Assembly: GCA_045543615.1 (NCBI GenBank)
Contig: JAZPXL010000018.1
Location: 82,427 to 146,426, forward strand
Reading direction: 5' to 3'
DNA length: 64,000 nt
From: CAG-390 sp045543615
GTDB lineage: Bacteria > Bacillota > Clostridia > Oscillospirales > CAG-272
In this document: positions 17,864-26,766 of the stretch, piece after piece
Position numbering within the stretch: position 1 is the first letter of the stretch
Layout: each line of letters opens with the position of its first letter
Translations under genes and position numbers: made by a program
Notes under the pieces: generated by a model
Told to the model about the DNA's origin: nothing
The model's input: only the letters and a program-made list of their open reading frames with translations
Database searches by the model: none

Positions 17864-17890
17864 AAAAGACCTGCATTTGCAGGTCTTTTT
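17864..17890. terminator. Bidirectional terminator between traX and spoIVA
   Basis: Twelve-base arms AAAAGACCTGCA and TGCAGGTCTTTT around a 2-base loop, between convergent genes. Confidence 0.9.
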
Positions 17891-17892
17891 GT

Positions 17893-19371
17893 TTACAGCA
17901 ATACACAGATAAGTCCACTGCTGCCTTCATTGATGATGCGCTCAAGGGTTTCAGACAGCTTTGTTCTGGCGTCATCCGGCATATGCTCAAGCTTTGCGTG
18001 CAATCCCTCATTGACAAGTGCGTATAACGACTTACCGAAAATGTTCGACTCCCAGATGCTTGATGGTGACTCTTCAAACTCACGAAGAAGATATCTCACA
18101 AGCTCCTCTGATTGCTGTTCTGTGCCGACAACGGGGTTTATTTCCGTCTCTATTCTTGCACGAATCATATGTATTGATTGAGCAGATGCGGATAATTTTA
18201 CACCGTAGCCTGACGAACGGCGAACTATTTCAGGCTCATCAAGGTGAAGTTCCGATACATCGGGCATTACTATACCGTAGCCTCTTTCCTCAGCGTCAGA
18301 GAGCGCGCTCTCTATGCGTCTGTACTTTTTATCTACCTCAGAGAGCCTGCAAAGCAATGGCAGAAGATCCTCCTCGCCTCCTATCTCAAATCCGCTCATT
18401 TCACCAAGCGTACGATAGAACAAGCCATCCACAAGCTCAACATCAATCCGAGCTTTACCCGTTCCCATATCTATCTCGGTTACTGTCGAGTTGGCAATAA
18501 ACTCGTTGTCAGCAAGTGAACTGTAAGCTTCGTATATTTCTCCGGTTTTAATTGCGTTTGCTGCGCATTCTCTGACGGTTGCAGCAATTGATGTACGCAG
18601 AGGATGTGACGCAGGAAGCGAAGACGTCCATTCGGGAAGTTTAAGCGTAACCTCAGTAAGTGGAAATTCGCTTACAACCATCTCAAGTATATGCCCTATA
18701 TCCTCGCCATCAAGCTCAAGACAGGATACAAGTGCAACAGGCACTCCGTATTTTTCTTCAAGCTCGTGTCCAAGCGCAATGGCACTCTCGCTTGACGGTC
18801 TTGCTGAGTTTAATATCACCGCAAATGGCTTTCCGAGCTCCTTAAGTTCACGCACAACCCGTTGTTCAGCTTCAACATAAGACTCTCTTGAAATCTCACC
18901 AATGCTACCATCCGTTGTAACAACCATACCAACTGTCGAATGCTCGCAAATAACCTTTCGTGTTCCCTCCTCGGCCGCAAGCTCAAACGGTACAGGATCA
19001 TCACGCCACGGAGTCCTTACCAGACGTGGTTGACCTTCTTCAAGTATGCCCATGGCTTCAGGTACTATATAGCCAACACAATCAATCATTCTAACCTTGA
19101 GCTTACTTGCTCCACCCGGGTTTATCTCGACAGCCTCATCGGGAATAAATTTGGGTTCTGTTGTCATAACAGTCTTTCCTGCCGCGCTCTGAGGGATTTC
19201 ATCCCTCGCTCTGTCTCTGTCATAGCCCTGTGTTATATTGGGCAAAACGAGCGATTCCATAAATCTTTTAATAAAAGTTGATTTTCCCGTCCTGACAGGC
19301 CCGACCACTCCTATATAAACATTTCCTGCTGTTCTTTCTGCTATATCCTTGTATATGCTTGTGTCATTCAT
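17893..19371 (-). CDS. spoIVA: Stage IV sporulation protein A (spore coat ATPase)
   Basis: Morphogenetic ATPase that assembles the base of the spore coat on the forespore surface; 492 aa, the family length. The Walker A-like GVVGPVRTGKSTFIKRFME is at about residues 22-40. TEPKFIPDEAVEI, RMIDCVGYIVPEAMG and the C-terminal end GSSGLICVLL complete the match. GGAGGAAA precedes the start. A sigma-E-like promoter lies about 40 bases upstream. Together with spoIIP and gpr it shows that the organism can sporulate. Confidence 0.97.
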   Translation of the reverse strand: MNDTSIYKDIAERTAGNVYIGVVGPVRTGKSTFIKRFMESLVLPNITQGYDRDRARDEIPQSAAGKTVMTTEPKFIPDEAVEINPGGASKLKVRMIDCVGYIVPEAMGILEEGQPRLVRTPWRDDPVPFELAAEEGTRKVICEHSTVGMVVTTDGSIGEISRESYVEAEQRVVRELKELGKPFAVILNSARPSSESAIALGHELEEKYGVPVALVSCLELDGEDIGHILEMVVSEFPLTEVTLKLPEWTSSLPASHPLRTSIAATVRECAANAIKTGEIYEAYSSLADNEFIANSTVTEIDMGTGKARIDVELVDGLFYRTLGEMSGFEIGGEEDLLPLLCRLSEVDKKYRRIESALSDAEERGYGIVMPDVSELHLDEPEIVRRSSGYGVKLSASAQSIHMIRARIETEINPVVGTEQQSEELVRYLLREFEESPSSIWESNIFGKSLYALVNEGLHAKLEHMPDDARTKLSETLERIINEGSSGLICVLL

Positions 19372-19408
19372 AGCGTTTCCTCCATCGCAAACTTACTCTT
19401 CGCTAATT

Positions 19409-19435
19409 TGTATGATGAAAAAGCTCCTCTTATGC
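19409..19435 (-). promoter_or_regulatory. Sigma-E-like promoter of spoIVA
   Basis: Minus-strand GCATAAG, 14 bases, CATACA, close to the mother-cell sigma-E consensus (KMATATT, CATACANT). spoIVA is sigma-E dependent in Bacillus. No good sigma-A promoter is seen here. Confidence 0.45.
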
Positions 19436-19475
19436 TAAAAAAGGGGCGAAGATTGTCTCGCCCCTGTTTTTATTT
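19436..19475 (-). terminator. Terminator of the uvrC-rsmD-coaD-phosphoesterase genes
   Basis: GGGGCGA/TCGCCCC stem followed on the minus strand by TTTTTT. It isolates spoIVA from the upstream genes. Confidence 0.85.
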
Positions 19476-20195
19476 TGATAAAAAATCGATTATCACAAGC
19501 TCTCTTGGATTGAAAAACCTTGGAACTATCGCATTGTTCGCAAGTCCACGGCTTACAATAAGTCTGCCGTCGTGTATTCCCGATGTGTATTTTGGGAACA
19601 AGCCTTGACTGGGCGCAAAAACTCCTCGCCCAAAAACTCTCCATTGCCCTCCGTGCGCGTGTCCTGAAATCGTCAGGTCGATATCAAGATTCTTTATATA
19701 TTCGGGATAGTATTCCGGGTGGTGACTTAAGAGCACCTTAAAGCCATCTTCTTTGGCAAAGGTTTCGAGCCACTCAACATCCGGTGGTGGTGTATTTTTA
19801 AAATGGTTCTCCCTTAATCCCTTGTCATTAACAATATAACCTGATGTAATGCCACCAATTCTGAGTCCTCCAAACTCAACACTTCTGCTCTCGAGCAACT
19901 CAATACCACACTTAATACAATGAGCACGAACATTCTTTACTGCACCGTTTTCGTGATTGCCAAGAGACATAAATGTTGGTGCGATCTTCGAGCATATCTC
20001 AAGCAACTCAAAGCTTCTGGGTGCGCTGTCATCGTGAAGATAAACTATATCACCGGGGACAAGAATAAGGTCAATATCTCTCTCCGTGATTCTATCAAGA
20101 ACCCATTTATAAGGCTTATCGTGTATATCGGCGATAACGGCAGCCGTGAGCTTTCGTTCGAGCTTTGCTTCAATTTTGTATTCAGTAACTGTCAT
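19470..20195 (-). CDS. Calcineurin-like metallophosphoesterase (YkuE type)
   Basis: A 241-aa phosphoesterase with the five metal motifs in order: IADIHDKPY, VPGDIVYLH, SLGNHENG, LSHHPEYY and SGHAHGGQW. There is no clear N-terminal membrane anchor, unlike many YkuE proteins. Its start overlaps the coaD stop by 4 bases, so it is the last gene of the uvrC-rsmD-coaD unit. The substrate is unknown. Confidence 0.9.
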   Translation of the reverse strand: MTVTEYKIEAKLERKLTAAVIADIHDKPYKWVLDRITERDIDLILVPGDIVYLHDDSAPRSFELLEICSKIAPTFMSLGNHENGAVKNVRAHCIKCGIELLESRSVEFGGLRIGGITSGYIVNDKGLRENHFKNTPPPDVEWLETFAKEDGFKVLLSHHPEYYPEYIKNLDIDLTISGHAHGGQWRVFGRGVFAPSQGLFPKYTSGIHDGRLIVSRGLANNAIVPRFFNPRELVIIDFLSK

Positions 20196-20674
20196 TCTTC
20201 GCTACTTAAGGTTGCAATATACTCAATCGCACGAGCGTCAAGAATACCATCAAGGCAGTCTCCATTTTGAATCATACTGCGAGCCAGGGTTGAACTAATA
20301 TCCTCCATTTCGCCATACGCAGGAAGATACAATGTCTCGCATACAGGATTGCGATTGTGATTAAAAACTGCCATATCCTGCTCATAGCGAAAATCCTCCT
20401 CGTTCCTTACTCCCTTGACAATGGCAACAGCACCAAGCGCACGAGCCAAATCAGCGAGATAACCACCTGCTGTCAGGACAGTTGCGCCGGGAAGATCCTC
20501 CACGGTAAGCTCAGCGATTTTCTTGCGTTCGGCAAATGAGAAATGACCCGTTTTTTCTGGATTTATCATAATTGCAACAACAACACGGTCAAAGAGATTA
20601 AGTGCGCGCCTTACAATATCTTTATGACCGAGAGTCATTGGATCAAAGCTGCCCGGAACAATTGCAATCTTCAT
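20192..20674 (-). CDS. coaD: Pantetheine-phosphate adenylyltransferase
   Basis: Penultimate step of coenzyme A synthesis; 160 aa. The nucleotidyl transferase motif GSFDPMTLGHKDIVRRAL is at the N-terminus, and VKGVRNEEDFRYEQDMA and ISSTLARSMI are family blocks. Two adjacent ATGs are possible. The second is chosen because GGAGG is 7 bases before it but only about 1 base before the first. The rsmD-coaD order is standard. Confidence 0.96.
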   Translation of the reverse strand: MKIAIVPGSFDPMTLGHKDIVRRALNLFDRVVVAIMINPEKTGHFSFAERKKIAELTVEDLPGATVLTAGGYLADLARALGAVAIVKGVRNEEDFRYEQDMAVFNHNRNPVCETLYLPAYGEMEDISSTLARSMIQNGDCLDGILDARAIEYIATLSSEE

Positions 20675-20676
20675 TT

Positions 20677-21246
20677 TCATCCCTCCATTTTCGGCAAAAG
20701 CAAGGTTATATAAGCGATGCCGTGCTTTGTGCTCTTTTTGATTGTGAATCTGTCAGAAAGATCATTGTCACCGGCAAATACATCATCCGGTGAGGCTGTC
20801 TCACAAACAATTATTGATGTGGGCTTGAGTAAGTTAAAATCAAGCAAGGAGCGAAGCACACCCGGTATTGCGCCGAGAGCGTACGGTGGATCGATAAAGA
20901 CAAGATCGAACTTCTCGCCCTCAAGTCTGCTTATCAAAGCCTTGGCGTCCGACAAAACTATTCTGCAATTTTCCGACAGTCGACACTTCTCTGCGTTTTG
21001 TTTGATTATCTCTATTGCGCCTCTCGAACTATCGCCTATAACGGCAAAATCAGCACCTCTCGACAGTGCCTCAAGTGAGAGCTGGCCTGAGCCACCAAAT
21101 GGCTCAAATACCCGTCTGCCTTCGATATCAAATTGTATCATTGAAAAGAGTGCCTCTTTTGTTCTCTCGGCAGTTGGCCTTGTTGCCTCGCCTTCAAGTG
21201 TTGCAAGTTTGACACCCCTTGCACTGCCTGTGATTATTCTCATCAT
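20677..21246 (-). CDS. rsmD: 16S rRNA (guanine(966)-N(2))-methyltransferase
   Basis: A 189-aa SAM methyltransferase with MRIITGSARGVKLATLEG at the N-terminus, RPTAERTKEALFSMI, FEPFGGSGQLSLEALSRGA (SAM loop; usually DLFAGSG) and FIDPPYALG (catalytic DPPY). Its start overlaps the uvrC stop by 4 bases behind GGAGG. It modifies the small-subunit rRNA. Confidence 0.95.
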   Translation of the reverse strand: MMRIITGSARGVKLATLEGEATRPTAERTKEALFSMIQFDIEGRRVFEPFGGSGQLSLEALSRGADFAVIGDSSRGAIEIIKQNAEKCRLSENCRIVLSDAKALISRLEGEKFDLVFIDPPYALGAIPGVLRSLLDFNLLKPTSIIVCETASPDDVFAGDNDLSDRFTIKKSTKHGIAYITLLLPKMEG

Positions 21247-23156
21247 TCTTCATCCTCCGACCCCTTACCACTATAAAACTCTCTTATGCGATAAGCATCG
21301 TTTTTGTTAATTCCTTTAACAGCCAACAGGGCTTGTGTTGATGCAGTTTTAATTGCTCCAATTCCACCGAAAGCATCAAGCAGAGCTTTTGCCTTGGACG
21401 GACCTATTCCCTTGATTTTCGTAAGAGATGATGTTTTAACCGTCTTACGCTTTGCACGACTCATTTTTCCGATGGAGAATCTATGCACTTCTTCTTGAAT
21501 TTTGTATATAAAGATATAAACATCCCGTGCTTTTGCGATATTTACCTCGCAAAACTCGTTTCCGTCATACACAACAAGCGCACGTGTTTTGTGATATTCA
21601 TCCTTTACCATACCTGCTACGGGTATATATATACCAAGCTCATTCATAACATCGAGAGCAACAGACAGGTGTCCTGTACCACCATCAAGCAGTATCAGAT
21701 CGGGTGTGACCTCAAAGCTTCTGCGCTTCTCGTCGCTCTTGTGCGTAGACTCTGAGTCAGGTAGCAGATAAGATAGGCGGCGCATAAGTGCTTCACGAAG
21801 AGATGCGTAGTCATCCTGAATTACAGTTGATTTTATATTGAATGAACGGTACTCGCTCTTCGCAAAACGCCCACCCTCGCTAACTATCATTCCCGCCGTG
21901 ATATTGTCATTTCCGATATTTGAAATGTCGTAAGCCTCAATTCTGTACGGCACAACCTCAAGTCCGAGCATCTGCGCAAGTGCTATTGCAGCATCATCGG
22001 ATTTCTCGTTGTCGCGAATATATTTTAGTGCCGCCTGATGTGCGTTTTCTGCTGCAAGCTCGCACAGCTTTTTGTTGTCTCCTATGCGAGGAAGTGAGAT
22101 ATCGACTTTCTTTTTGTGAAGCTCTCCGAGAAGCTCTGCAAGTGCTGAAAGCTCTGTTTCAGGACAATCAACGCCAACAAGTATTCTGTCGGGAATATCA
22201 AGCGAGGATCTGTAATGCTCAAAGAGTAGCGAAACAATCGCAGAGGTGTCTGCAATAACATCACCCTCAAGGTTGAACAAAAGTTTGTCGTTAAGCACGC
22301 CATCCCTGATGCGAAGCAAGCACATAACGGTGCACGCTCCTTCTTCAAACACGCCAATTGCATCTCTGTCTGTTCCCGGAGCAGCAACAGCCTTTTGCCT
22401 TTCGGATAGCTTGGCAAGCGCATCGGCTGCATCACGGCATTTAGCCGCCGCCTCGTACTGCTCGCTCTCGGCGTATCTGTACATATCTTCTTCGAGTCTA
22501 CGGCGAACCTTTGCCGTGTTTCCTCTCAAAACCTCAGCGGCAGACTCTACTGCTTCGAGGTATTCATCCCTGTCAACACGTCCTGTACATACGCCAAGAC
22601 AATGCCCCATTTGATAATTGATACAAGGACGTCCTCGTCCAAAATCACGTGGAAATTTTTTATTGCAGGAATATAGCCCGAAGGTCTTATTCAGAAGTGA
22701 TATAACTGAAAAAACAGTCTGCGTTCCCGAATAAGGACCGAAGTATCTTCCACCGTCATCAAGTCTCTTCCTTGTCATTATAAGACGAGGAAAAAGACCG
22801 TCCGTTATCTTGATGAACGGGTAGGATTTTGCGTCCTTAAGCCTGATATTATATCTCGGGTTATATTGCTTTATCAACGTGTTTTCAAGCGTTAACGCCT
22901 CAATCTCGGTGTCACAATATATGCACTCAAACCGTCTCACCGATGCGACCATACGCATAGTTTTTGCGTTCTTTTCGGAATTGCCGAAATACTGCGAAAC
23001 ACGATTTTTAAGATTTCTGGATTTGCCGACGTAGATGACCTTATCCGTACTATCGTGCATAATATACACTCCGGGACTTTCCGGAAGCATCATAGCCTCT
23101 CTGTGCAGAGAAGCCAGGCGTTCTTGCGGTGTAAGTCGCTTTGTGCCCTCTTCCAT
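21243..23156 (-). CDS. uvrC: Excinuclease ABC subunit C
   Basis: Makes the dual incisions of nucleotide excision repair; 637 aa from MEEGTKRLTPQERL, the start with an AGGAG site 8 bases upstream. It has a GIY-YIG nuclease (SPGVYIMHDSTDKVIYVGKSRNLKNRV), an UvrB-binding UVR region (RRRLEEDMYRYAESEQYEAAAKCRD), a C-terminal RNase H-like nuclease (RIEAYDISNIGNDNITAGMI; LILLDGGTGHLSVALDV) and helix-hairpin-helix motifs (IKGIGPSKAKALLDAFGG). Confidence 0.96.
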   Translation of the reverse strand: MEEGTKRLTPQERLASLHREAMMLPESPGVYIMHDSTDKVIYVGKSRNLKNRVSQYFGNSEKNAKTMRMVASVRRFECIYCDTEIEALTLENTLIKQYNPRYNIRLKDAKSYPFIKITDGLFPRLIMTRKRLDDGGRYFGPYSGTQTVFSVISLLNKTFGLYSCNKKFPRDFGRGRPCINYQMGHCLGVCTGRVDRDEYLEAVESAAEVLRGNTAKVRRRLEEDMYRYAESEQYEAAAKCRDAADALAKLSERQKAVAAPGTDRDAIGVFEEGACTVMCLLRIRDGVLNDKLLFNLEGDVIADTSAIVSLLFEHYRSSLDIPDRILVGVDCPETELSALAELLGELHKKKVDISLPRIGDNKKLCELAAENAHQAALKYIRDNEKSDDAAIALAQMLGLEVVPYRIEAYDISNIGNDNITAGMIVSEGGRFAKSEYRSFNIKSTVIQDDYASLREALMRRLSYLLPDSESTHKSDEKRRSFEVTPDLILLDGGTGHLSVALDVMNELGIYIPVAGMVKDEYHKTRALVVYDGNEFCEVNIAKARDVYIFIYKIQEEVHRFSIGKMSRAKRKTVKTSSLTKIKGIGPSKAKALLDAFGGIGAIKTASTQALLAVKGINKNDAYRIREFYSGKGSEDEE

Positions 23157-23191
23157 TGTCGGCACTCCTTTCATAAAAATTTCCTGCTTTA

Positions 23192-23228
23192 ACAAACAAG
23201 CGGGAGCATATGCATCCCGCTTGTTTGT
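23192..23228 (-). terminator. Hairpin between the HPr-like gene and uvrC
   Basis: Fourteen-base perfect arms ACAAACAAGCGGGA and TCCCGCTTGTTTGT with GCATATGC in the loop. On the minus strand the 3' arm is T-rich (CTTGTTTGTT), so it can act as a terminator or as a partial attenuator before uvrC. Confidence 0.65.
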
Positions 23229-23241
23229 ATCATCATTTCTT

Positions 23242-23505
23242 TCAATTCGGCAAGCCGTTGTTCAGGAGATCGACCAGTCCGTCGATGGCTGCTTTTTCAT
23301 CCTCTCCGTCAGCTATAAGGGTTATTGTCATACCCTTTCCTATGCCAAAAGAAAGAACACCCAGCAAACTCTTTGCGCTAACGCGTCGGTCATCCATTAC
23401 TACCGAAATCAAGCTTTTGTATGCGCTTGCTTTCTGAACAAAAAACGATGCGGGTCTTGCTTGAAGTCCAATACTGTTTGTTATTGTAACATCCTGTTGA
23501 ATCAT
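23242..23505 (-). CDS. Crh-like HPr protein (Gln in place of the phosphorylated His15)
   Basis: An 87-aa HPr-fold protein from MIQQDVTITNS, with AAGGAG 6 bases upstream. The PTS active-site motif reads GLQARPAS, so residue 15 is Gln instead of the His phosphorylated by Enzyme I, while Ser46 (SAKSLLGVLSFGI), the HPr-kinase site, is kept at exactly the right position. This is the pattern of Bacillus Crh, a catabolite-repression cofactor for CcpA that cannot transfer phosphate to sugars. It is expected to be regulatory; no PTS genes are nearby. Confidence 0.9.
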   Translation of the reverse strand: MIQQDVTITNSIGLQARPASFFVQKASAYKSLISVVMDDRRVSAKSLLGVLSFGIGKGMTITLIADGEDEKAAIDGLVDLLNNGLPN

Positions 23506-23551
23506 TTGCGGCTCCTTATAAAATGGCACTTTTCGTTATAATCCATTATAT

Positions 23552-23580
23552 ATTATATCACCGGTTTAAATTAAAATCAA
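23552..23580 (-). promoter_or_regulatory. Sigma-A promoter of the Crh-like gene
   Basis: Minus-strand TTGATT, 17 bases, TATAAT, with a leader of about 40 bases. Confidence 0.7.
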
Positions 23581-23653
23581 TTGTACATTTTAATAAAGTT
23601 GACCGCTTTTTTGCTTGTTTTGTTGTTGCTTTATACCACAAATGCGATGCAAA

Positions 23654-24160
23654 TCACTCGCTCATAGCCTCAACAGAAGTAACAACAACTGTCATATCGA
23701 CGGTTTCAGTGTGAACATCAAAAGTAACGCCGACTCCTATATGCTCACCACCAAGCGTTACGGTTCTTCCGTTCTTCTCTGCAAGCTCACAGCTGACTGT
23801 TGCAACTATATCAACAAATGTACTGTCGGGATAGTAAACAGGGGTCATCTTTTCGTCGTTATCTGCAACATAATATACTGACGGCGTGACACTTGTCTGC
23901 GTGATCCCTCCAAGTGCATTTCCATTCTTCAAATAGATCTTGTCACCGTTTGAGAGCATATTGTGCGTTGTGTATCTTACATCCGAAATCTTAAGTGTTA
24001 CGGTGTAGGTGTTTGTTTTTGTTGAGAAGAATGAATTGTCGGTTGTGTATCGTAGTACAACCGATGCTATTATTGCTAAGATCAGTATGATAATAGCGGC
24101 ATCAAGCACCCCAAATCTAAGCTTGCCGTTCTTCGTGCGTTCTTTTTTCTCGGATGCCAT
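23654..24160 (-). CDS. DUF4330-like membrane-anchored protein (second copy)
   Basis: A 168-aa protein from MASEKKERTKNGKLRF, with GGAGGTGA upstream. One membrane helix (VLDAAIIILILAIIASVVL, about residues 18-36) is followed by an exported beta-rich domain (TYTVTLKISDVRYTTHNMLSNGDKIYL). It is paralogous to the next gene upstream: both have a basic N-tail, the LLD/VLDAAIIIL helix, VGD/NGDxxY and a final VGVTFD/VGAKYD repeat. The family matches DUF4330. Position after an O-antigen-ligase-like gene suggests a part in envelope glycan handling. Confidence 0.75.
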   Translation of the reverse strand: MASEKKERTKNGKLRFGVLDAAIIILILAIIASVVLRYTTDNSFFSTKTNTYTVTLKISDVRYTTHNMLSNGDKIYLKNGNALGGITQTSVTPSVYYVADNDEKMTPVYYPDSTFVDIVATVSCELAEKNGRTVTLGGEHIGVGVTFDVHTETVDMTVVVTSVEAMSE

Positions 24161-24161
24161 A

Positions 24162-24734
24162 TTACTCACCTCCGTTTGCAGAGTTCTCTGCAGTAATTCC
24201 GATGCATTCTCCACTCGACTCAAAGCCCGGAATAACCAAATCGTATTTTGCACCAACTGCTATTCTTCTGCCGTCAGCTGTGTAGCCCACGCCTTCTTTA
24301 TAATCAGCCTTTACCGTAACTGTAATAATAAGGCATTTAAGATCCGTGTGTTCAACAGCGACAAGAGAGCCCAAACCTTCTTCGCTATCCTTATATTCGT
24401 ATACAAGATAGGGCTCAACCTCAACATCGGTTGCAATCTCACCAAGAGCATATCCGTCTGCGTCATAAACGCTGTCTCCGACACTTATGGCTGACGCATA
24501 TTCTGCAGGAACTCCCGAAACCTCAATTGTATAAACCAGCGTAACCTCACGGTCTGCTACAAAGAGCAATCCGCCGGGAGAATATACCGATATTACAAGC
24601 CCTGCTGCCAATATAAGCGCAAATATCAGAATTACATCAAGCAGATTAAATCCGATTCTTTTACCCGCAGGGCGCTCCTTTTTTGCGCCAAATACTGGGC
24701 GTCTTCTTTCACTATTCTTTGTAGATTCACTCAT
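24162..24734 (-). CDS. DUF4330-like membrane-anchored protein (first copy)
   Basis: A 190-aa protein with a basic N-terminus (SERRRPVFGAKKERPAGKR), one membrane helix (LLDVILIFALILAAGLVIS) and an exported beta-rich domain (YTIEVSGVPAEYASAISVGDSVYDADGYALGEI). It overlaps the upstream membrane gene by one base (TAATG) and is separated from its paralogue by one base, so the three are one translational unit. Function unknown. Confidence 0.75.
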   Translation of the reverse strand: MSESTKNSERRRPVFGAKKERPAGKRIGFNLLDVILIFALILAAGLVISVYSPGGLLFVADREVTLVYTIEVSGVPAEYASAISVGDSVYDADGYALGEIATDVEVEPYLVYEYKDSEEGLGSLVAVEHTDLKCLIITVTVKADYKEGVGYTADGRRIAVGAKYDLVIPGFESSGECIGITAENSANGGE

Positions 24735-26713
24735 TACTCTTCTTCCTCCGTTTGGTTAGTTGTCGTACTTTCTTGTGAAACGGATACTGTTATTTCTGCG
24801 CAATCGGATGTATTTATCTGTCGTCTCTCTGCGTGTTCAAGCTCGTCTTTTCTGACATTTACTGACGCAACTGCAAGTCCAAGCAACACCCAGAACAAGA
24901 AGAACACTCTTCTATTGTACCAAGTATAATCAAACAGACCCGTGAACAACAGCGCAACTGCGCCTGAAACGCAAGCGTTACTGATAAATCTCATCGCCTT
25001 TTCGCTGTTATTTGATGCTGAGGAGCTGTAACTCTTCTGCAGTATCAAGAAAAATGCAAGTGCAAAAATGATAAGGCCGACAATTCCAAGCTGAAGCAAA
25101 ATCTGCAAATACAAGCTGTGGGAATGTGCGACAGATTCTGTTCCGGGGGCTGCAAAGTTGAGATAAGCTGTCGAAAACGCTTCATCTCCTGCGCCGATAC
25201 CGCCAAAAATACAGCCACCAAGCATATCCCATACGGAATTCCAGACTGCAATTCGGTAATTATTTGCAGAATCAGCAAATGAGAAGAAATTGATTATTCT
25301 TGCTCCAAAGGTGTCCGGGAATGCGAGAATGCCGAGCAGAGTTCCTCCTGCCGCAGGTAAAGCCAGCAAAGCGCATTTTGGAGAAATTGAAATAAGGAAA
25401 ATAAATGCTCCGACAATAAGCCCAAGCCACGCAGAGCGTGAATAGGTAAATACCGTGCAAACCACGATAAACAATGATGATACTGTACCTGCAAACCTTA
25501 TGCTCCTTGAATTGTGGGGCATCATAAGGTAGAGTGACAACGGGAACATCATTGCAAGATATACACCGAGTACATTGGGATTATCAAACAAGGACACAGC
25601 TCGTCCATCAATCGCTCCATAAAGCTGAGTATCAAGCCAACCGGACGGTGAAAGGCCCAAAAGATGCTGACATATACCTATAAAAGCAATAATTGTGGAA
25701 GGCGCGGCAAGAACCGCAACGCCGATATTGATCCATCTGCGATATCTAAATAAGCTGTCTATAAGGAAATATATAAGCATAAGCCCCACTAAGATCAATG
25801 CACTCTCTTCGGTGTTCGCCACAGACGGAGCAAAGGCCGAGAGAAGCACCGAGCTCATAAAGGCAAGCACAGCAACCTCAGTAATGCCAATATGGAGCAC
25901 TCTCTTTCCTCTGATATACTTGATCAAATAGCTTGCAGCTGTAATCACGACCATAAAACCAACGGTTATTGACGAATGCTCAAGTATTCCGAGGAAGGGC
26001 GACAAACCAATTGAAATGACTACGCCGACTTCCGGAAAAATGAAAATTATCGCTAGAATTGCAACTGCCAAAAAATCTACCAGAAATGTAATTGGGGATA
26101 CAAAATAAGTCAGAAGCCCACAAACGATTCCGACAACAACTGCCGCACTCTGTCCACCTCTATGTGTTTTCTCTTCCTTGAACGATTCGCTTGATATTCC
26201 CAGAATTGAGACGAGCACTGTACTCACCATCACGCTCTCTCCGCAAAGTCTGCGCAAGGACTTGCCTGAGAACAACAAGGGTATTGAAGACAAAAGCACA
26301 CAAGAGCCACAGACGATATTGGTTGTAAAAGACTCAGAGTTTCCAAGCAGAAATCTTTTGATTAAAGATATCAAAATAACATATGCGCCAAAGGTAAGAA
26401 AGAATGAGCCGTACACCCTGATAGGTAGCGAGAGAAGCCAGGAGAAGAACTGTGTGAGCTTGCGTATAACCAGGGATTCTTCAAAATAGAAGGCTACCTT
26501 TCGTTTAATTCTTCTAATAAGGCTTCGATTGTTTGTTGCTTTGCGACTCAAAAAACTGATAGTTGCAGAGTTTTCAATAAGTCTCTCCGAAGCGGCGTTT
26601 GCCGCAAGAGCCTTAGCAATCAGTCCACGAGAGAAAACCTCTGATATCTTCTGACACAAAGCGAGGATAGAACCGAGTATGATTCCTCCTCTATTCTTTT
26701 TTGAGCGTTTCAT
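24734..26713 (-). CDS. O-antigen ligase / polymerase-like membrane protein
   Basis: A 659-aa protein with a long basic N-terminus and at least 12 membrane helices, containing the Wzy/WaaL-type large loop (NPNVLGVYLAMMFPLSLYLMM; TYSRSAWLGLIVGAFIFLI; ESVAHSHSLYLQILLQLGIVG). Such enzymes join or polymerise lipid-linked glycans outside the membrane. The HSHSLYLQ motif is the conserved ligase block. It sits with two DUF4330 proteins; no glycosyltransferases are nearby. AGGTGAGC precedes the start. Confidence 0.88.
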   Translation of the reverse strand: MKRSKKNRGGIILGSILALCQKISEVFSRGLIAKALAANAASERLIENSATISFLSRKATNNRSLIRRIKRKVAFYFEESLVIRKLTQFFSWLLSLPIRVYGSFFLTFGAYVILISLIKRFLLGNSESFTTNIVCGSCVLLSSIPLLFSGKSLRRLCGESVMVSTVLVSILGISSESFKEEKTHRGGQSAAVVVGIVCGLLTYFVSPITFLVDFLAVAILAIIFIFPEVGVVISIGLSPFLGILEHSSITVGFMVVITAASYLIKYIRGKRVLHIGITEVAVLAFMSSVLLSAFAPSVANTEESALILVGLMLIYFLIDSLFRYRRWINIGVAVLAAPSTIIAFIGICQHLLGLSPSGWLDTQLYGAIDGRAVSLFDNPNVLGVYLAMMFPLSLYLMMPHNSRSIRFAGTVSSLFIVVCTVFTYSRSAWLGLIVGAFIFLISISPKCALLALPAAGGTLLGILAFPDTFGARIINFFSFADSANNYRIAVWNSVWDMLGGCIFGGIGAGDEAFSTAYLNFAAPGTESVAHSHSLYLQILLQLGIVGLIIFALAFFLILQKSYSSSASNNSEKAMRFISNACVSGAVALLFTGLFDYTWYNRRVFFLFWVLLGLAVASVNVRKDELEHAERRQINTSDCAEITVSVSQESTTTNQTEEEE

Positions 26714-26766
26714 TCGCTCACCTGCCTTTTCTTTTTAGCGTTGTGTGCGCCGGCGTTTTCGGAACT

